A DNA stretch of 64,000 bases from an uncultured Draconibacterium sp. (GTDB lineage Bacteria; Bacteroidota; Bacteroidia; Bacteroidales; Prolixibacteraceae): the NCBI RefSeq assembly GCF_963675585.1, contig NZ_OY776414.1:3141001-3205000 (forward strand), written 5' to 3'. The notes under the pieces were generated by a model. The model made no database searches, was not told the origin of the DNA, and saw only the letters and a program-made list of their open reading frames with translations. This document shows positions 27,736 to 35,523 of this stretch, piece by piece (the first letter of the stretch is position 1; each line of letters starts with the position of its first letter). The translations under genes were made by a program, and so were the position numbers.

Positions 27736-28746
27736 ATGGACAAAAACAACAATGTACAAAAACGACGGGCTTTTCTTCAAAACGGATTAAAAGTAGTTGG
27801 TGGAAGTATACTTCTCTCACCTTTTATAAGCTCATGTTCCGATAGTTTTTACGACACGCTTAGCATTGACGAGTCGCGTTGTATTGGCTGTGGCGACTGC
27901 GATGATGTTTGTAATTACAGTGCCATAATTATGAATGGTATATCGAGTTACGCCATTAATGCAAGCAATTGTACACTTTGTAACTGGTGTGTTGATGTGT
28001 GCGAAGATTTGGCGATTTCGATGCCAGACAAAAGTTACCTTATCAATTCCACTGACTGTACCGGCTGTAACGAATGTCTTCCGTCGTGCAATTACGGAGC
28101 GCTAAAAATTGCATCAAACCAATTTGCTATCAAATCGGGTTGTGTTGGATGTGGCGATTGTGTTACGGTTTGCAATCAACAGGGAAATGCAATCGGATAT
28201 GTGGTTGAGAATTATTCGGTAAAAACCAATTGCCATGGTTGTGTTGAAAGGTGTTCGAGTGCCTGTGCCTATGGCGCAATAACCCGGGTAAACGGCAAGG
28301 CTTACATCAACACTTCAAAATGTACCAAATGTGGGAAATGCTATTCAAAATGCAGCCACCATGCCATAACAAAAGCCTACGTTTCAATCGACCAGGATAA
28401 ATGTACACATTGCGGAGAATGTTACACTTCCTGTTCGTACACACAAATTGAAAAATCGGGCAATTCAGATACAAATGAATCTTATATTGAAAAACTGGAA
28501 TGCACCAATTGTGGAGAATGTATTGACTCGTGCCCCGAAAGTGCGATATACACCGAACAAACAGGCGATTTTACACCTGAAATAGATAACGACAATTGTA
28601 CAGCATGTGGCAAATGTTACGATGTTTGCACTGTACAAACAGCCATCGACCGAAGTATTGCGATCGCATCCATTAACCAAACAACTTGTATGAAATGCAA
28701 CAAATGTTTTGATGTATGTGATTACAATGCCGTTATTATGGATTAG
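27736..28746 (+). CDS. Tat-exported lipoprotein polyferredoxin with ten 4Fe-4S motifs
   Basis: 336 aa. Twin-arginine signal (QKRRAFLQNGLKVVGG) followed by a lipobox-like FISSC (Cys34), so a Tat-exported lipoprotein is likely. Ten four-Cys motifs follow from residue 49: CIGCGDCDDVC, CTLCNWCVDVC, CTGCNECLPSC, CVGCGDCVTVC, CHGCVERCSSAC (one extra residue), CTKCGKCYSKC, CTHCGECYTSC, CTNCGECIDSC, CTACGKCYDVC and CMKCNKCFDVC. Most lack the Pro that normally follows the fourth Cys. Such a string could carry electrons over a long distance, as polyferredoxins do in methanogens, but those are cytoplasmic. It is the last gene of the operon, 11 bases after the barrel protein. Confidence 0.85.
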   Translation: MDKNNNVQKRRAFLQNGLKVVGGSILLSPFISSCSDSFYDTLSIDESRCIGCGDCDDVCNYSAIIMNGISSYAINASNCTLCNWCVDVCEDLAISMPDKSYLINSTDCTGCNECLPSCNYGALKIASNQFAIKSGCVGCGDCVTVCNQQGNAIGYVVENYSVKTNCHGCVERCSSACAYGAITRVNGKAYINTSKCTKCGKCYSKCSHHAITKAYVSIDQDKCTHCGECYTSCSYTQIEKSGNSDTNESYIEKLECTNCGECIDSCPESAIYTEQTGDFTPEIDNDNCTACGKCYDVCTVQTAIDRSIAIASINQTTCMKCNKCFDVCDYNAVIMD

Positions 28747-28776
28747 TTGCTTCTTATTATTTAATAGCCCAAAAAC

Positions 28777-28806
28777 AAATCCCTTTTCCGTGAGGAAAAG
28801 GGATTT
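28777..28806. terminator. Bidirectional terminator between convergent operons
   Basis: Perfect 13-bp hairpin AAATCCCTTTTCC GTGA GGAAAAGGGATTT. It lies 30 bases past the polyferredoxin stop (plus) and 27 bases past the hydC-like stop (minus), with T-rich flanks either way. Confidence 0.85.
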
Positions 28807-28832
28807 ATTATAAACAATGGAATTTTATTGTA

Positions 28833-29336
28833 TCATTTTTTTGAATCCACTCCACACCCATCGCGGTATTCGGCAATTATCTTTTTAACTTCCGATGGGG
28901 CAACGCGTCCGAAAACTCTTTCGCCTACCGTAACCACCGGGGCAAGTCCACAGGCTCCCACACAGCGCAAACAGTTGATCGAGAACTTACCGTCTCCTGT
29001 CGACTCACCAACTTCGACCTGCAACTGGCGTTTAAATTCGGCCAGCACCTGTTCGGCTCCGCGCACATAACAAGCGGTTCCCATACAAACCGAAATGGGG
29101 AACTCCCCTTGCGGAATCATTGTAAAAAAGCTGTAGAACGTAACCACTCCGTATACTTTTGCAACCGAGCAATTTAATCCTTTGGCAATTACTTCCTGTA
29201 CTTCGGCCGGCAAATAGCCCAATTTACTTTGAACTTTATGAAGTACATTAATTAGTTCGCTTTCCTTGTTCTCAAACTCGTTGCAAATGTCAAGAATGAG
29301 TTGTATTGTATTTTCTGCTAGTTTTATTTTTGGCAT
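28833..29336 (-). CDS. hydC: NADH-dependent [FeFe] hydrogenase, NuoE-like subunit
   Basis: 167 aa, NuoE/24-kDa thioredoxin-like ferredoxin. The [2Fe-2S] ligands are present: CMGTAC (C-x4-C) and CLRCVGAC (C-x3-C in the family spacing). The N-terminal half has the usual helical part (LINVLHKVQSKLGYLPAEVQ; VYGVVTFYSFFTM). In bifurcating [FeFe] hydrogenases this subunit (HydC, HndA in NADP-reducing systems) works with the flavin subunit HydB and catalytic HydA. It would be last in the operon but is separated from hydA by the inserted gene at 29416-29778. Confidence 0.9.
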   Translation of the reverse strand: MPKIKLAENTIQLILDICNEFENKESELINVLHKVQSKLGYLPAEVQEVIAKGLNCSVAKVYGVVTFYSFFTMIPQGEFPISVCMGTACYVRGAEQVLAEFKRQLQVEVGESTGDGKFSINCLRCVGACGLAPVVTVGERVFGRVAPSEVKKIIAEYRDGCGVDSKK

Positions 29337-29415
29337 GATTCATATTTTTTGTTTTTTCTCCTCTGAAATTTAAGTTATATGTTCTGATGAACAGTTATTA
29401 GTCATTGGTCAGTAG

Positions 29416-29778
29416 TCATTGGTCATTGGTTTGTCCAATCGATTTTATAAAGTTATTATGTCGTTTACCTAATTCCTCTAATTTTATCATTAAAGAATTG
29501 AATGTTTCACCATCAATCTGGTTTCGGTTTTTTGCTTTTGTCAACCATGTTTTGGTTTCAGTTTGAGAACCTCTTGAATAATACTGAAATTGACGATTTT
29601 CCTTGTAAAAATACCTACCATATCCTTCACTGATATTTGCAGCAATGGAATCGGCGGCCTCAACAAGCTGCTTTCCCGTTGTCCATTTATGAAAATTGTC
29701 CCATTTTTCAACAATGAGGTAAACCTCATCCCCAATTTCCATTGCCAACTGATAAACAACCAAATCTTCCAATCTCAT
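29416..29778 (-). CDS. Four-helix bundle protein (23S rRNA intervening-sequence / S23 family)
   Basis: 120 aa. Family signatures: MRLEDLVVYQLAMEIGDEVY at the N-terminus, then AADSIAANISEGYGRYFYKE and RGSQTETKTWL. The fold is an antiparallel four-helix bundle known from the Leptospira 23S rRNA intervening sequence; cellular function is unknown. Here it interrupts the hydA-hydC pair. Its downstream flank carries short direct repeats of GTCATTGGTC (29401-29428) and its upstream flank has related sequence (CCATTAGCTAATGCC), a common setting for this family. It could move between intergenic sites, but no target-site duplication was proven. Confidence 0.85.
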   Translation of the reverse strand: MRLEDLVVYQLAMEIGDEVYLIVEKWDNFHKWTTGKQLVEAADSIAANISEGYGRYFYKENRQFQYYSRGSQTETKTWLTKAKNRNQIDGETFNSLMIKLEELGKRHNNFIKSIGQTNDQ

Positions 29779-29895
29779 TTTACTCAGTTCTTATAGTTTT
29801 CAATCCTTTTTCTTTTCAATATTACTGTTGACCTTTCATAAAATAGCCGGTCCCTTTTTCCTGATGACCATTAGCTAATGCCTAATGGCAACTTC

Positions 29896-31647
29896 TTAAG
29901 TACGATCAAAATAACTGGTATGGAGCAAATGATGAGCTTTTTCACTCATTGGTTCACCTAAAAATTCCTCGTAAAGTTTTACTATATGAGGATTTTCATG
30001 AGATTTTCGAATTGCTTTGTTTTTATCTTCCTGGTAAATAGCTACCTGGCGTTTTTTAAGAATTTCAGCATTACCATGATGATACGGCTGACCTCCGCCA
30101 CCAATACAACCACCGGGGCAACTCATAATTTCAATGGCATGAAATTCGCTTTTCCCGGCTTGAATATCTTCCAAAAGTTTACGGGCATTTCCTAAACCAT
30201 GGGCAATACCAATTCGAAGCGGTAGACCGTCAAAATCGATAGTGGCTTCACGAATACCTTCCATTCCACGTAACTCTTCAAAATCCAATCGCGGAAGTTC
30301 CTTTTTGGTATGCACTTCATACGCCGTACGAACAGCAGCTTCAATAACACCACCGGTTGTTCCGAAAATTACCGCGGCACCTGTTGATTCTCCCAGCGGA
30401 TTATCAAAATCTTCGTTTGGCAACGAGTTAAAATCGATATTCGATAATTTAATCAATGCAGCCAGTTCGCGGGTTGTAATGGCGTGGTCAACATCAGGAT
30501 TGCCATTTGTTTTAAATTCATCGCGACCACATTCGTATTTTTTAGCCACGCATGGCATAATTGAAACAACCACCAAATCTTCGCGTTTTACAGCCAGTTT
30601 ATCGGCAAAATATGTTTTGGCAATGGCACCAAACATTTGCTGTGGCGAACGTGCAGTTGAAGGAATCTCCTTCATCTCCGGAAACTGGTGTTCAAAGAAT
30701 TTCACCCAGGCAGGGCAACACGATGTTAGTATCGGAAGTTTTACATCTTTATCGCCGGCTAAATGTTTTCCAAGCCGATTTAACAACTCTGTACCTTCTT
30801 CCATAATAGTAAGGTCGGCGGCAAAATCGGTATCAAAAACATGGTCGAATCCCAAGCGGCGAAGCGCAGCCACCAGTTTTCCGGTTACCAAAGTCCCGGC
30901 TTCCATATCAAACTCCTCGCCTAAAGCAGCCCGAACCGCAGGTGCAGTTTGTACAATCACGGTTTTAGTTGGATCAGACAAAGCTCTGATTACTTTGCCG
31001 GTTTCATCTACCTCGGTTAAAGCGCCTGTTGGACAAACTGCCACACACTGTCCGCAGTAGGTACAAACCGAATGATCAAGGTTCATTTCAAAGGCAGGAG
31101 AAACCACCGACTCGAAGCCACGATTTATGGCAGAAAGAACACCAACCGTTTGAACTTCGTTACACATGGTTTCGCAACGACGACACATGATGCATTTATC
31201 TATTTCGCGGTTGATGGCCGGTGAAGTATCCTCACGGTAGGTTGACTGTGCTCCTTTGTAATGAATTTCGCGAATACCCAGCTTATGCGCCATGTCCTGC
31301 AAATCGCAGTTTCCCGATTTTGCACAAATCAAACAGTCAAACGGATGATCGGAAAGAATCAGTTCCATTACTGTTCTGCGGGCATTTATCACCCGCATTG
31401 AATGTGTATTTATTTCCATTCCATCCTGCACATCGGTACAGCATGCCGGAGCCAGGTTGCGGCGCCCGTTTACTTCAACAACGCAAATTCGACAACCGCC
31501 CGGTTTATTTTCAATGTTTAAATCATCCAGTTTCATATGACAAAGCGTAGGAATATCAATTCCAATACCCGATGCCGCCTCTAAAATTGTGATGCCCTCT
31601 TTCACCACAACCGATTTATTATCAATGGTAAGATTTACTGTATCCAT
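29896..31647 (-). CDS. hydA: Electron-bifurcating-type [FeFe] hydrogenase catalytic subunit
   Basis: 583 aa. The N-terminal [2Fe-2S] domain has CHMKLDD, CRICVVEVNG and CCTDV. A His-ligated 4Fe-4S motif (HPFDCLICAKSGNC) and two ferredoxin motifs (CIMCRRCETMC; CTYCGQCVAVCP) follow. The H-cluster domain keeps all three signatures: TSCCPAWVKFFE, IMPCVAKKYE and CPGGCIGGGGQP. The small-subunit tail is fused (AIRKSHENPHIVKLYEEFLG). The length and domain set match HydA/HndD of trimeric NAD(P)H- and ferredoxin-linked hydrogenases. The gene follows hydB by 18 bases. No maturase genes (hydE, hydF, hydG) are in the window. Confidence 0.95.
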   Translation of the reverse strand: MDTVNLTIDNKSVVVKEGITILEAASGIGIDIPTLCHMKLDDLNIENKPGGCRICVVEVNGRRNLAPACCTDVQDGMEINTHSMRVINARRTVMELILSDHPFDCLICAKSGNCDLQDMAHKLGIREIHYKGAQSTYREDTSPAINREIDKCIMCRRCETMCNEVQTVGVLSAINRGFESVVSPAFEMNLDHSVCTYCGQCVAVCPTGALTEVDETGKVIRALSDPTKTVIVQTAPAVRAALGEEFDMEAGTLVTGKLVAALRRLGFDHVFDTDFAADLTIMEEGTELLNRLGKHLAGDKDVKLPILTSCCPAWVKFFEHQFPEMKEIPSTARSPQQMFGAIAKTYFADKLAVKREDLVVVSIMPCVAKKYECGRDEFKTNGNPDVDHAITTRELAALIKLSNIDFNSLPNEDFDNPLGESTGAAVIFGTTGGVIEAAVRTAYEVHTKKELPRLDFEELRGMEGIREATIDFDGLPLRIGIAHGLGNARKLLEDIQAGKSEFHAIEIMSCPGGCIGGGGQPYHHGNAEILKKRQVAIYQEDKNKAIRKSHENPHIVKLYEEFLGEPMSEKAHHLLHTSYFDRT

Positions 31648-31665
31648 AGTTTTTCTTTTTCCTGA

Positions 31666-33459
31666 TTAAGTTAAGGTGATTGCATTAAACTTACATTTGT
31701 CGAAACACACACCACATTTGATACACAACGATTGATCGATGTAATGCGGCGTGCGGCGTTCGCCCGAAATAGCTCCAACCGGACAATTCCTGAAACACAA
31801 GGTACATCCTGTACACAAGTCTTCAATAATGTCGTAACGCAACAGCGATTTGCACTGTCCTGCCGGACATTTCCCATCCACAACATGAGACTCGTATTCT
31901 TCCTCAAAATTTGAAATGGTTGAAAGCACAGGGTTGGGCGAAGTTTGACCCAAACCACACAGAGCCGTGTCTTTAATTACATAACTTAGCTCTTTCAGTT
32001 TTTCAATGTCTGCAGCTTCTCCTTTTCCCTCGGTAATACGTTCCAGAATTTCGTGCAGACGTTTATTTCCAACACGACATGGAGTACATTTTCCGCACGA
32101 TTCCTCAAGTGTAAACTCAAGATAAAATTTGGCGATGGAAACCATACAATCATCTTCGTCCATTACAATCATTCCGCCCGATCCCATCATCGAACCCGAA
32201 GCTATCAGATTGTCATAATCAATCGGAATATCAAGCATGTCTTTGGTTAAACAGCCGCCTGATGGTCCTCCGGTTTGAACGGCCTTAAATTCTTTGCCGT
32301 CTTTTATTCCGCCACCAATATCGTAAATTACTTCGCGAAGTGTTGTTCCCATTGGCACTTCAATTAAACCCACGTTATTGATTTTCCCGGCCAGGGCGAA
32401 CACTTTGGTTCCTTTTGACTTTTCGGTTCCGATGCTGCTAAACCAGGCAGCTCCTTTGTTTATAATTACAGGAATATTCGCAAAGGTTTCAACATTGTTT
32501 ACATTGGTTGGCTTGCCCATGTAGCCCGAAACGGATGGGAAAGGTGGTTTGAACGTGGGTTCTCCCCGCAAACCTTCCATCGAATGTATTAAAGCAGTTT
32601 CTTCGCCGCAAACAAATGCACCGGCACCGTATCGTAATTCCAGTTTAAAATTGAATCCGGTTCCCAGAATATCATCACCAATTAATCCGTAATCTTCCGC
32701 TTGTTTAATGGCGGTTTTCAGACGCTGGATGGCAAGCGGATATTCGGCCCGAATATACACCAGCCCGGTATCGGCACCAATGCAATACCCGCAAATAGCC
32801 ATGGCTTCAAGAACCGAATGCGGATCACCTTCCAAAATTGAGCGGTCCATGAATGCACCGGGATCACCTTCATCGGCATTACAAACCACATATTTTTGAG
32901 TGTTTTCTACTTTACTGGTTATCTCCCATTTTAGCCCGGTTGGAAAACCACCTCCACCACGGCCACGAAGCCCGGAGTCTTTTACCTCCCTGATAACTTC
33001 GTCGGGTGTCATCTCGGTCAAGCATTTTCCCATAGCCTGATAACCGTCGCGGGCTATGTATTCATCAATATTTTCAGGATTGATAAAACCGCAATTCTTT
33101 AAAGCGATCCGGATTTGTTTTTTGTAAAAATCCATTCCTTTCGAATCGCTGATATGCTTGTCAGTTGTAGGATCGGTGTACAGTAAACGCGCCACCGGAC
33201 GCCCTTTTACCACGTGCTCTTTTATTATTTCTTCTGCATCATTGGGTTCTACCTGAACGTAAAAAGTATTGTCGGGAAGCACCTTTACAATAGGCCCTTT
33301 TTCGCAGAATCCGAAACAACCTGTTGAAACAACCTGAACATCGTTTTCAAGGCCACTTTCTGCAAGATATTTGTTTAGCCTGTTCTTAATTTCATCGCTT
33401 TCCGATGCTTTACAGCCCGTACCACCACAAATTAGCAGATGCATTCTGTAGTCAGTCAT
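31666..33459 (-). CDS. hydB: [FeFe] hydrogenase NuoF-like flavin subunit
   Basis: 597 aa. The order is an N-terminal thioredoxin-like [2Fe-2S] domain (CGGTGCKASES; STGCFGFCEKGP), the NuoF core with the FMN/NADH glycine motif (GLRGRGGGGFPTGLKWE) and CNADEGDPGAFMDR, the NuoF 4Fe-4S site ESCGKCTPCRVG, and two C-terminal ferredoxin motifs (CTGCTLCFRNCP; CIKCGVCFDKC). This is the HydB/HndC layout. It is the NAD(H)-binding subunit where electrons are thought to bifurcate between ferredoxin and NAD+. Confidence 0.95.
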   Translation of the reverse strand: MTDYRMHLLICGGTGCKASESDEIKNRLNKYLAESGLENDVQVVSTGCFGFCEKGPIVKVLPDNTFYVQVEPNDAEEIIKEHVVKGRPVARLLYTDPTTDKHISDSKGMDFYKKQIRIALKNCGFINPENIDEYIARDGYQAMGKCLTEMTPDEVIREVKDSGLRGRGGGGFPTGLKWEITSKVENTQKYVVCNADEGDPGAFMDRSILEGDPHSVLEAMAICGYCIGADTGLVYIRAEYPLAIQRLKTAIKQAEDYGLIGDDILGTGFNFKLELRYGAGAFVCGEETALIHSMEGLRGEPTFKPPFPSVSGYMGKPTNVNNVETFANIPVIINKGAAWFSSIGTEKSKGTKVFALAGKINNVGLIEVPMGTTLREVIYDIGGGIKDGKEFKAVQTGGPSGGCLTKDMLDIPIDYDNLIASGSMMGSGGMIVMDEDDCMVSIAKFYLEFTLEESCGKCTPCRVGNKRLHEILERITEGKGEAADIEKLKELSYVIKDTALCGLGQTSPNPVLSTISNFEEEYESHVVDGKCPAGQCKSLLRYDIIEDLCTGCTLCFRNCPVGAISGERRTPHYIDQSLCIKCGVCFDKCKFNAITLT

Positions 33460-33482
33460 AAGTTTATAAGTTGATGTATTTG

Positions 33483-33878
33483 TTAGTCGTCAATCGTTTT
33501 AAAATTTACGGGAATAATTCCGTCGATGAGTTCGCCACGCTTGATGTAAACATCAATAATTTCGCGTGCTTTTTCTTTGTTTACATACCCGAAAACTACC
33601 GGGTCTTTTTTCGGAACTTTTACTTCTACAGTTGGTTCGGCGTAACAATACCCCATACAACCGGTTTGTGTAACAACAGCATCAATTGCCTCCTGCTCCA
33701 GTCCTTCCACAAAGTATTTCATGGTATCTTTTGCTCCTGACGCAATTCCGCAGGTGGCCATACCCACTTTTATTTGAACGTATTGTTCCGGGCTGTCGCT
33801 GTTTTCCCGTAATTTGATTTTAGACTGTGCCTCGTCTTTGATCCTGCGAAGATCAGCCAGTGTTTTAATTTTAGCCAT
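33483..33878 (-). CDS. HndB-like [2Fe-2S] ferredoxin
   Basis: 131 aa, a thioredoxin-like ferredoxin with MATCGIASGA (first Cys) and TGCMGYCYAEPTVEVKVP (Cys pair). This matches the HndB subunit or TM1420-type ferredoxins found beside NuoF-like hydrogenase subunits. The first motif has a single Cys, with no second Cys at the usual x4 spacing, so three visible ligand candidates instead of four. It is 23 bases upstream of hydB in the operon and is probably an accessory electron carrier. Confidence 0.85.
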   Translation of the reverse strand: MAKIKTLADLRRIKDEAQSKIKLRENSDSPEQYVQIKVGMATCGIASGAKDTMKYFVEGLEQEAIDAVVTQTGCMGYCYAEPTVEVKVPKKDPVVFGYVNKEKAREIIDVYIKRGELIDGIIPVNFKTIDD

Positions 33879-33902
33879 ATAAAATCGTATTAGTTGATTA
33901 TT

Positions 33903-34451
33903 TTATTTTGTTGCTTTTATTTCTTCCAGATTGGTTTTTATCAATTCAATTATGCCTTCCCGCATCTCCTTTTGCTGCAGCGATACTTCTCCTACCATTT
34001 CTCTTATCTCTCCCGAATTTATGCTGAATTCATCAATTTCTGTTTTATGAGAATATTGAAGAACTCCGGTGTTGTAACTTAAGAGTGTTAAATAATAAGT
34101 ATCCCAAATGTCTCCCAGCGGTGGTTTATCAACATTTGACAATTGAAAACCTGCAGTTACCGTTGTTCCTTTCCCCTCTTCCGACTCTAAATTAAAACTG
34201 CCATTTGCAGCCTCTGCATTTTGTTTTAACAGCGAAAGGCCTAAGCCTACTTTTCGGGTATTTCGCGATGTAAAGAACGGGTTACTTGCCTGTCGAACGG
34301 TTTCTTCATTCATGCCACAACCATTGTCCACAATTTTTAATAACCAAAGGTCTTTTATTTTATCTTCCTCAACTATGATTTCAATCAAGGTGGCATTTGC
34401 CTTAATTGAGTTCTGAACAATGTCGAGTATGTGATCTGAAAGTGTTCTCAT
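33903..34451 (-). CDS. GHKL-type ATPase (histidine-kinase-like) of the hydrogenase operon
   Basis: 182 aa, a lone HATPase_c domain. The N-box is LSDHILDIVQNSIKANAT. The G1 box is VDNGCGMNEETV and the G2-type segment is TRKVGLGLSLLKQNAEAANG, followed by GKGTTVTAGF. There is no phospho-acceptor His domain or sensor domain, so it is either an anti-sigma-type kinase or a stand-alone ATPase. Its start overlaps the end of the PHP gene by 4 bases, showing tight coupling. Homologous genes accompany [FeFe] hydrogenase operons elsewhere; the exact role is not established. Confidence 0.8.
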   Translation of the reverse strand: MRTLSDHILDIVQNSIKANATLIEIIVEEDKIKDLWLLKIVDNGCGMNEETVRQASNPFFTSRNTRKVGLGLSLLKQNAEAANGSFNLESEEGKGTTVTAGFQLSNVDKPPLGDIWDTYYLTLLSYNTGVLQYSHKTEIDEFSINSGEIREMVGEVSLQQKEMREGIIELIKTNLEEIKATK

Positions 34452-35185
34452 AGAATTTTAACAGATCGGTTATTTGCCTGATTCAAAGCCATTTTGATCT
34501 CCCCAAAATTGATTTCTTCAATTAAAAACAGAGAAAAAGCACTTCCAATTTGGTCTAAAAAATGGGCATCTGAATTATAAAGTAACGAAATTTTGTTTTC
34601 TAAAACATAATGTTTTCGAACATCATTTTCGCTTGTTTTTCCGGTAATTCCCATGGCGTCAAATTCCAGATTTTTAGGAATAAAACCAAGGTGACTAAAA
34701 AGGCCGTTCATGGATCGGTTAACGTGTGCCGGAATAAATATTCCATTTAAACGATACACTTCTTTCTGAATGGTAGAGATTCCCTTTTTTAAAGCTGGTG
34801 TTAAGTAGTAAGGAACAATCTCGATGATGTTTTCCTCTTCGTCAACTACCGGTTGATAACCAAAGTGTCCATCCGGATTTGGAATTTTTGAACTATTTTC
34901 TTCGAGGAAGAGCTGAAACTCATCCAACTGGTATTCGTGCTCAAAAAATGCCAGACAATGAACTTCTTCCTTTGTAGTTACTTCCGCTCCCATTAACACA
35001 AAAATGCCTTCTTTTGAAGCAATCTTTTTTACTGCTTTTACATTTTTTGTTGAGTTATGATCGGTAATTCCGATTATTTGCAAATTCGCTTTTTTCGCTT
35101 TTTCAATGATTTTAGCGGGCGCCATTTCCAAATCGGCACAGGGCGATAAAACAGTATGAATATGTAGGTCGGCCCTGACTTGCAT
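34448..35185 (-). CDS. PHP-domain metal-dependent phosphoesterase
   Basis: 245 aa. The PHP signatures are present: DLHIHTVLSPCADLEM (HxH plus Asp/Glu), GITDHNSTKNV, GAEVTTKEEVHCLAFF, PAHVNRS and a late NSDAHFL. All expected metal ligands appear intact, so it is probably an active phosphoesterase (family members cleave 3',5'-bisphosphates or act on polymerase-type substrates). It sits between the DRTGG and ATPase genes in the hydrogenase operon. Substrate unknown. Confidence 0.85.
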   Translation of the reverse strand: MQVRADLHIHTVLSPCADLEMAPAKIIEKAKKANLQIIGITDHNSTKNVKAVKKIASKEGIFVLMGAEVTTKEEVHCLAFFEHEYQLDEFQLFLEENSSKIPNPDGHFGYQPVVDEEENIIEIVPYYLTPALKKGISTIQKEVYRLNGIFIPAHVNRSMNGLFSHLGFIPKNLEFDAMGITGKTSENDVRKHYVLENKISLLYNSDAHFLDQIGSAFSLFLIEEINFGEIKMALNQANNRSVKIL

Positions 35186-35190
35186 TGCAA

Positions 35191-35523
35191 TTACTTTAAA
35201 ACATCATACAATTTGCCGGCCATTTCAAATGTGCCCAAATCAGTTCCTAAAATAGGAATGTCCTCTTCGTTACTATGCTCCATGGTATCCTCTTCAGGCT
35301 CAAAACCTTTCACCACAATTACGGCGGCTAAATCCTTTAACGAAGCAATGGCCATCACATTCTGATGCGTTTGTAAAGTAATCCATACCTCTCCTTCAGA
35401 GGCACTTCCCATAACATCACTCAACAAATCAGAAACATAACCACCTTTAATTTCGTTTTCGAGTCCTTGCTGACCAGAAAATACCTTTAATCCAAATTTT
35501 TCAACCAACTCAGAAACCTTCAT
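35191..35523 (-). CDS. DRTGG-domain protein, copy 1
   Basis: About 110 aa. The start is placed at 35523 because AGGAGG lies 5 bases upstream. A longer frame from 35553 would overlap the previous gene by 44 bases. The sequence MKVSELVEKFGLKVFSG ... GGYVSDLLSDVMGSA ... VWITLQTHQNVMAIASL is typical of DRTGG domains, which are often linked to CBS or phosphotransacetylase-type proteins. Ligand unknown. A second copy is at 37382. The overlap with the upstream hydrogenase-like gene (14 bases) points to coupled translation. Confidence 0.75.
   Translation of the reverse strand: MKVSELVEKFGLKVFSGQQGLENEIKGGYVSDLLSDVMGSASEGEVWITLQTHQNVMAIASLKDLAAVIVVKGFEPEEDTMEHSNEEDIPILGTDLGTFEMAGKLYDVLK

Noticed and set aside
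30242..31060. 272-codon plus-strand frame opposite hydA
   Set aside because: The minus strand here encodes the complete H-cluster domain; the plus frame is a long antisense shadow without motifs.
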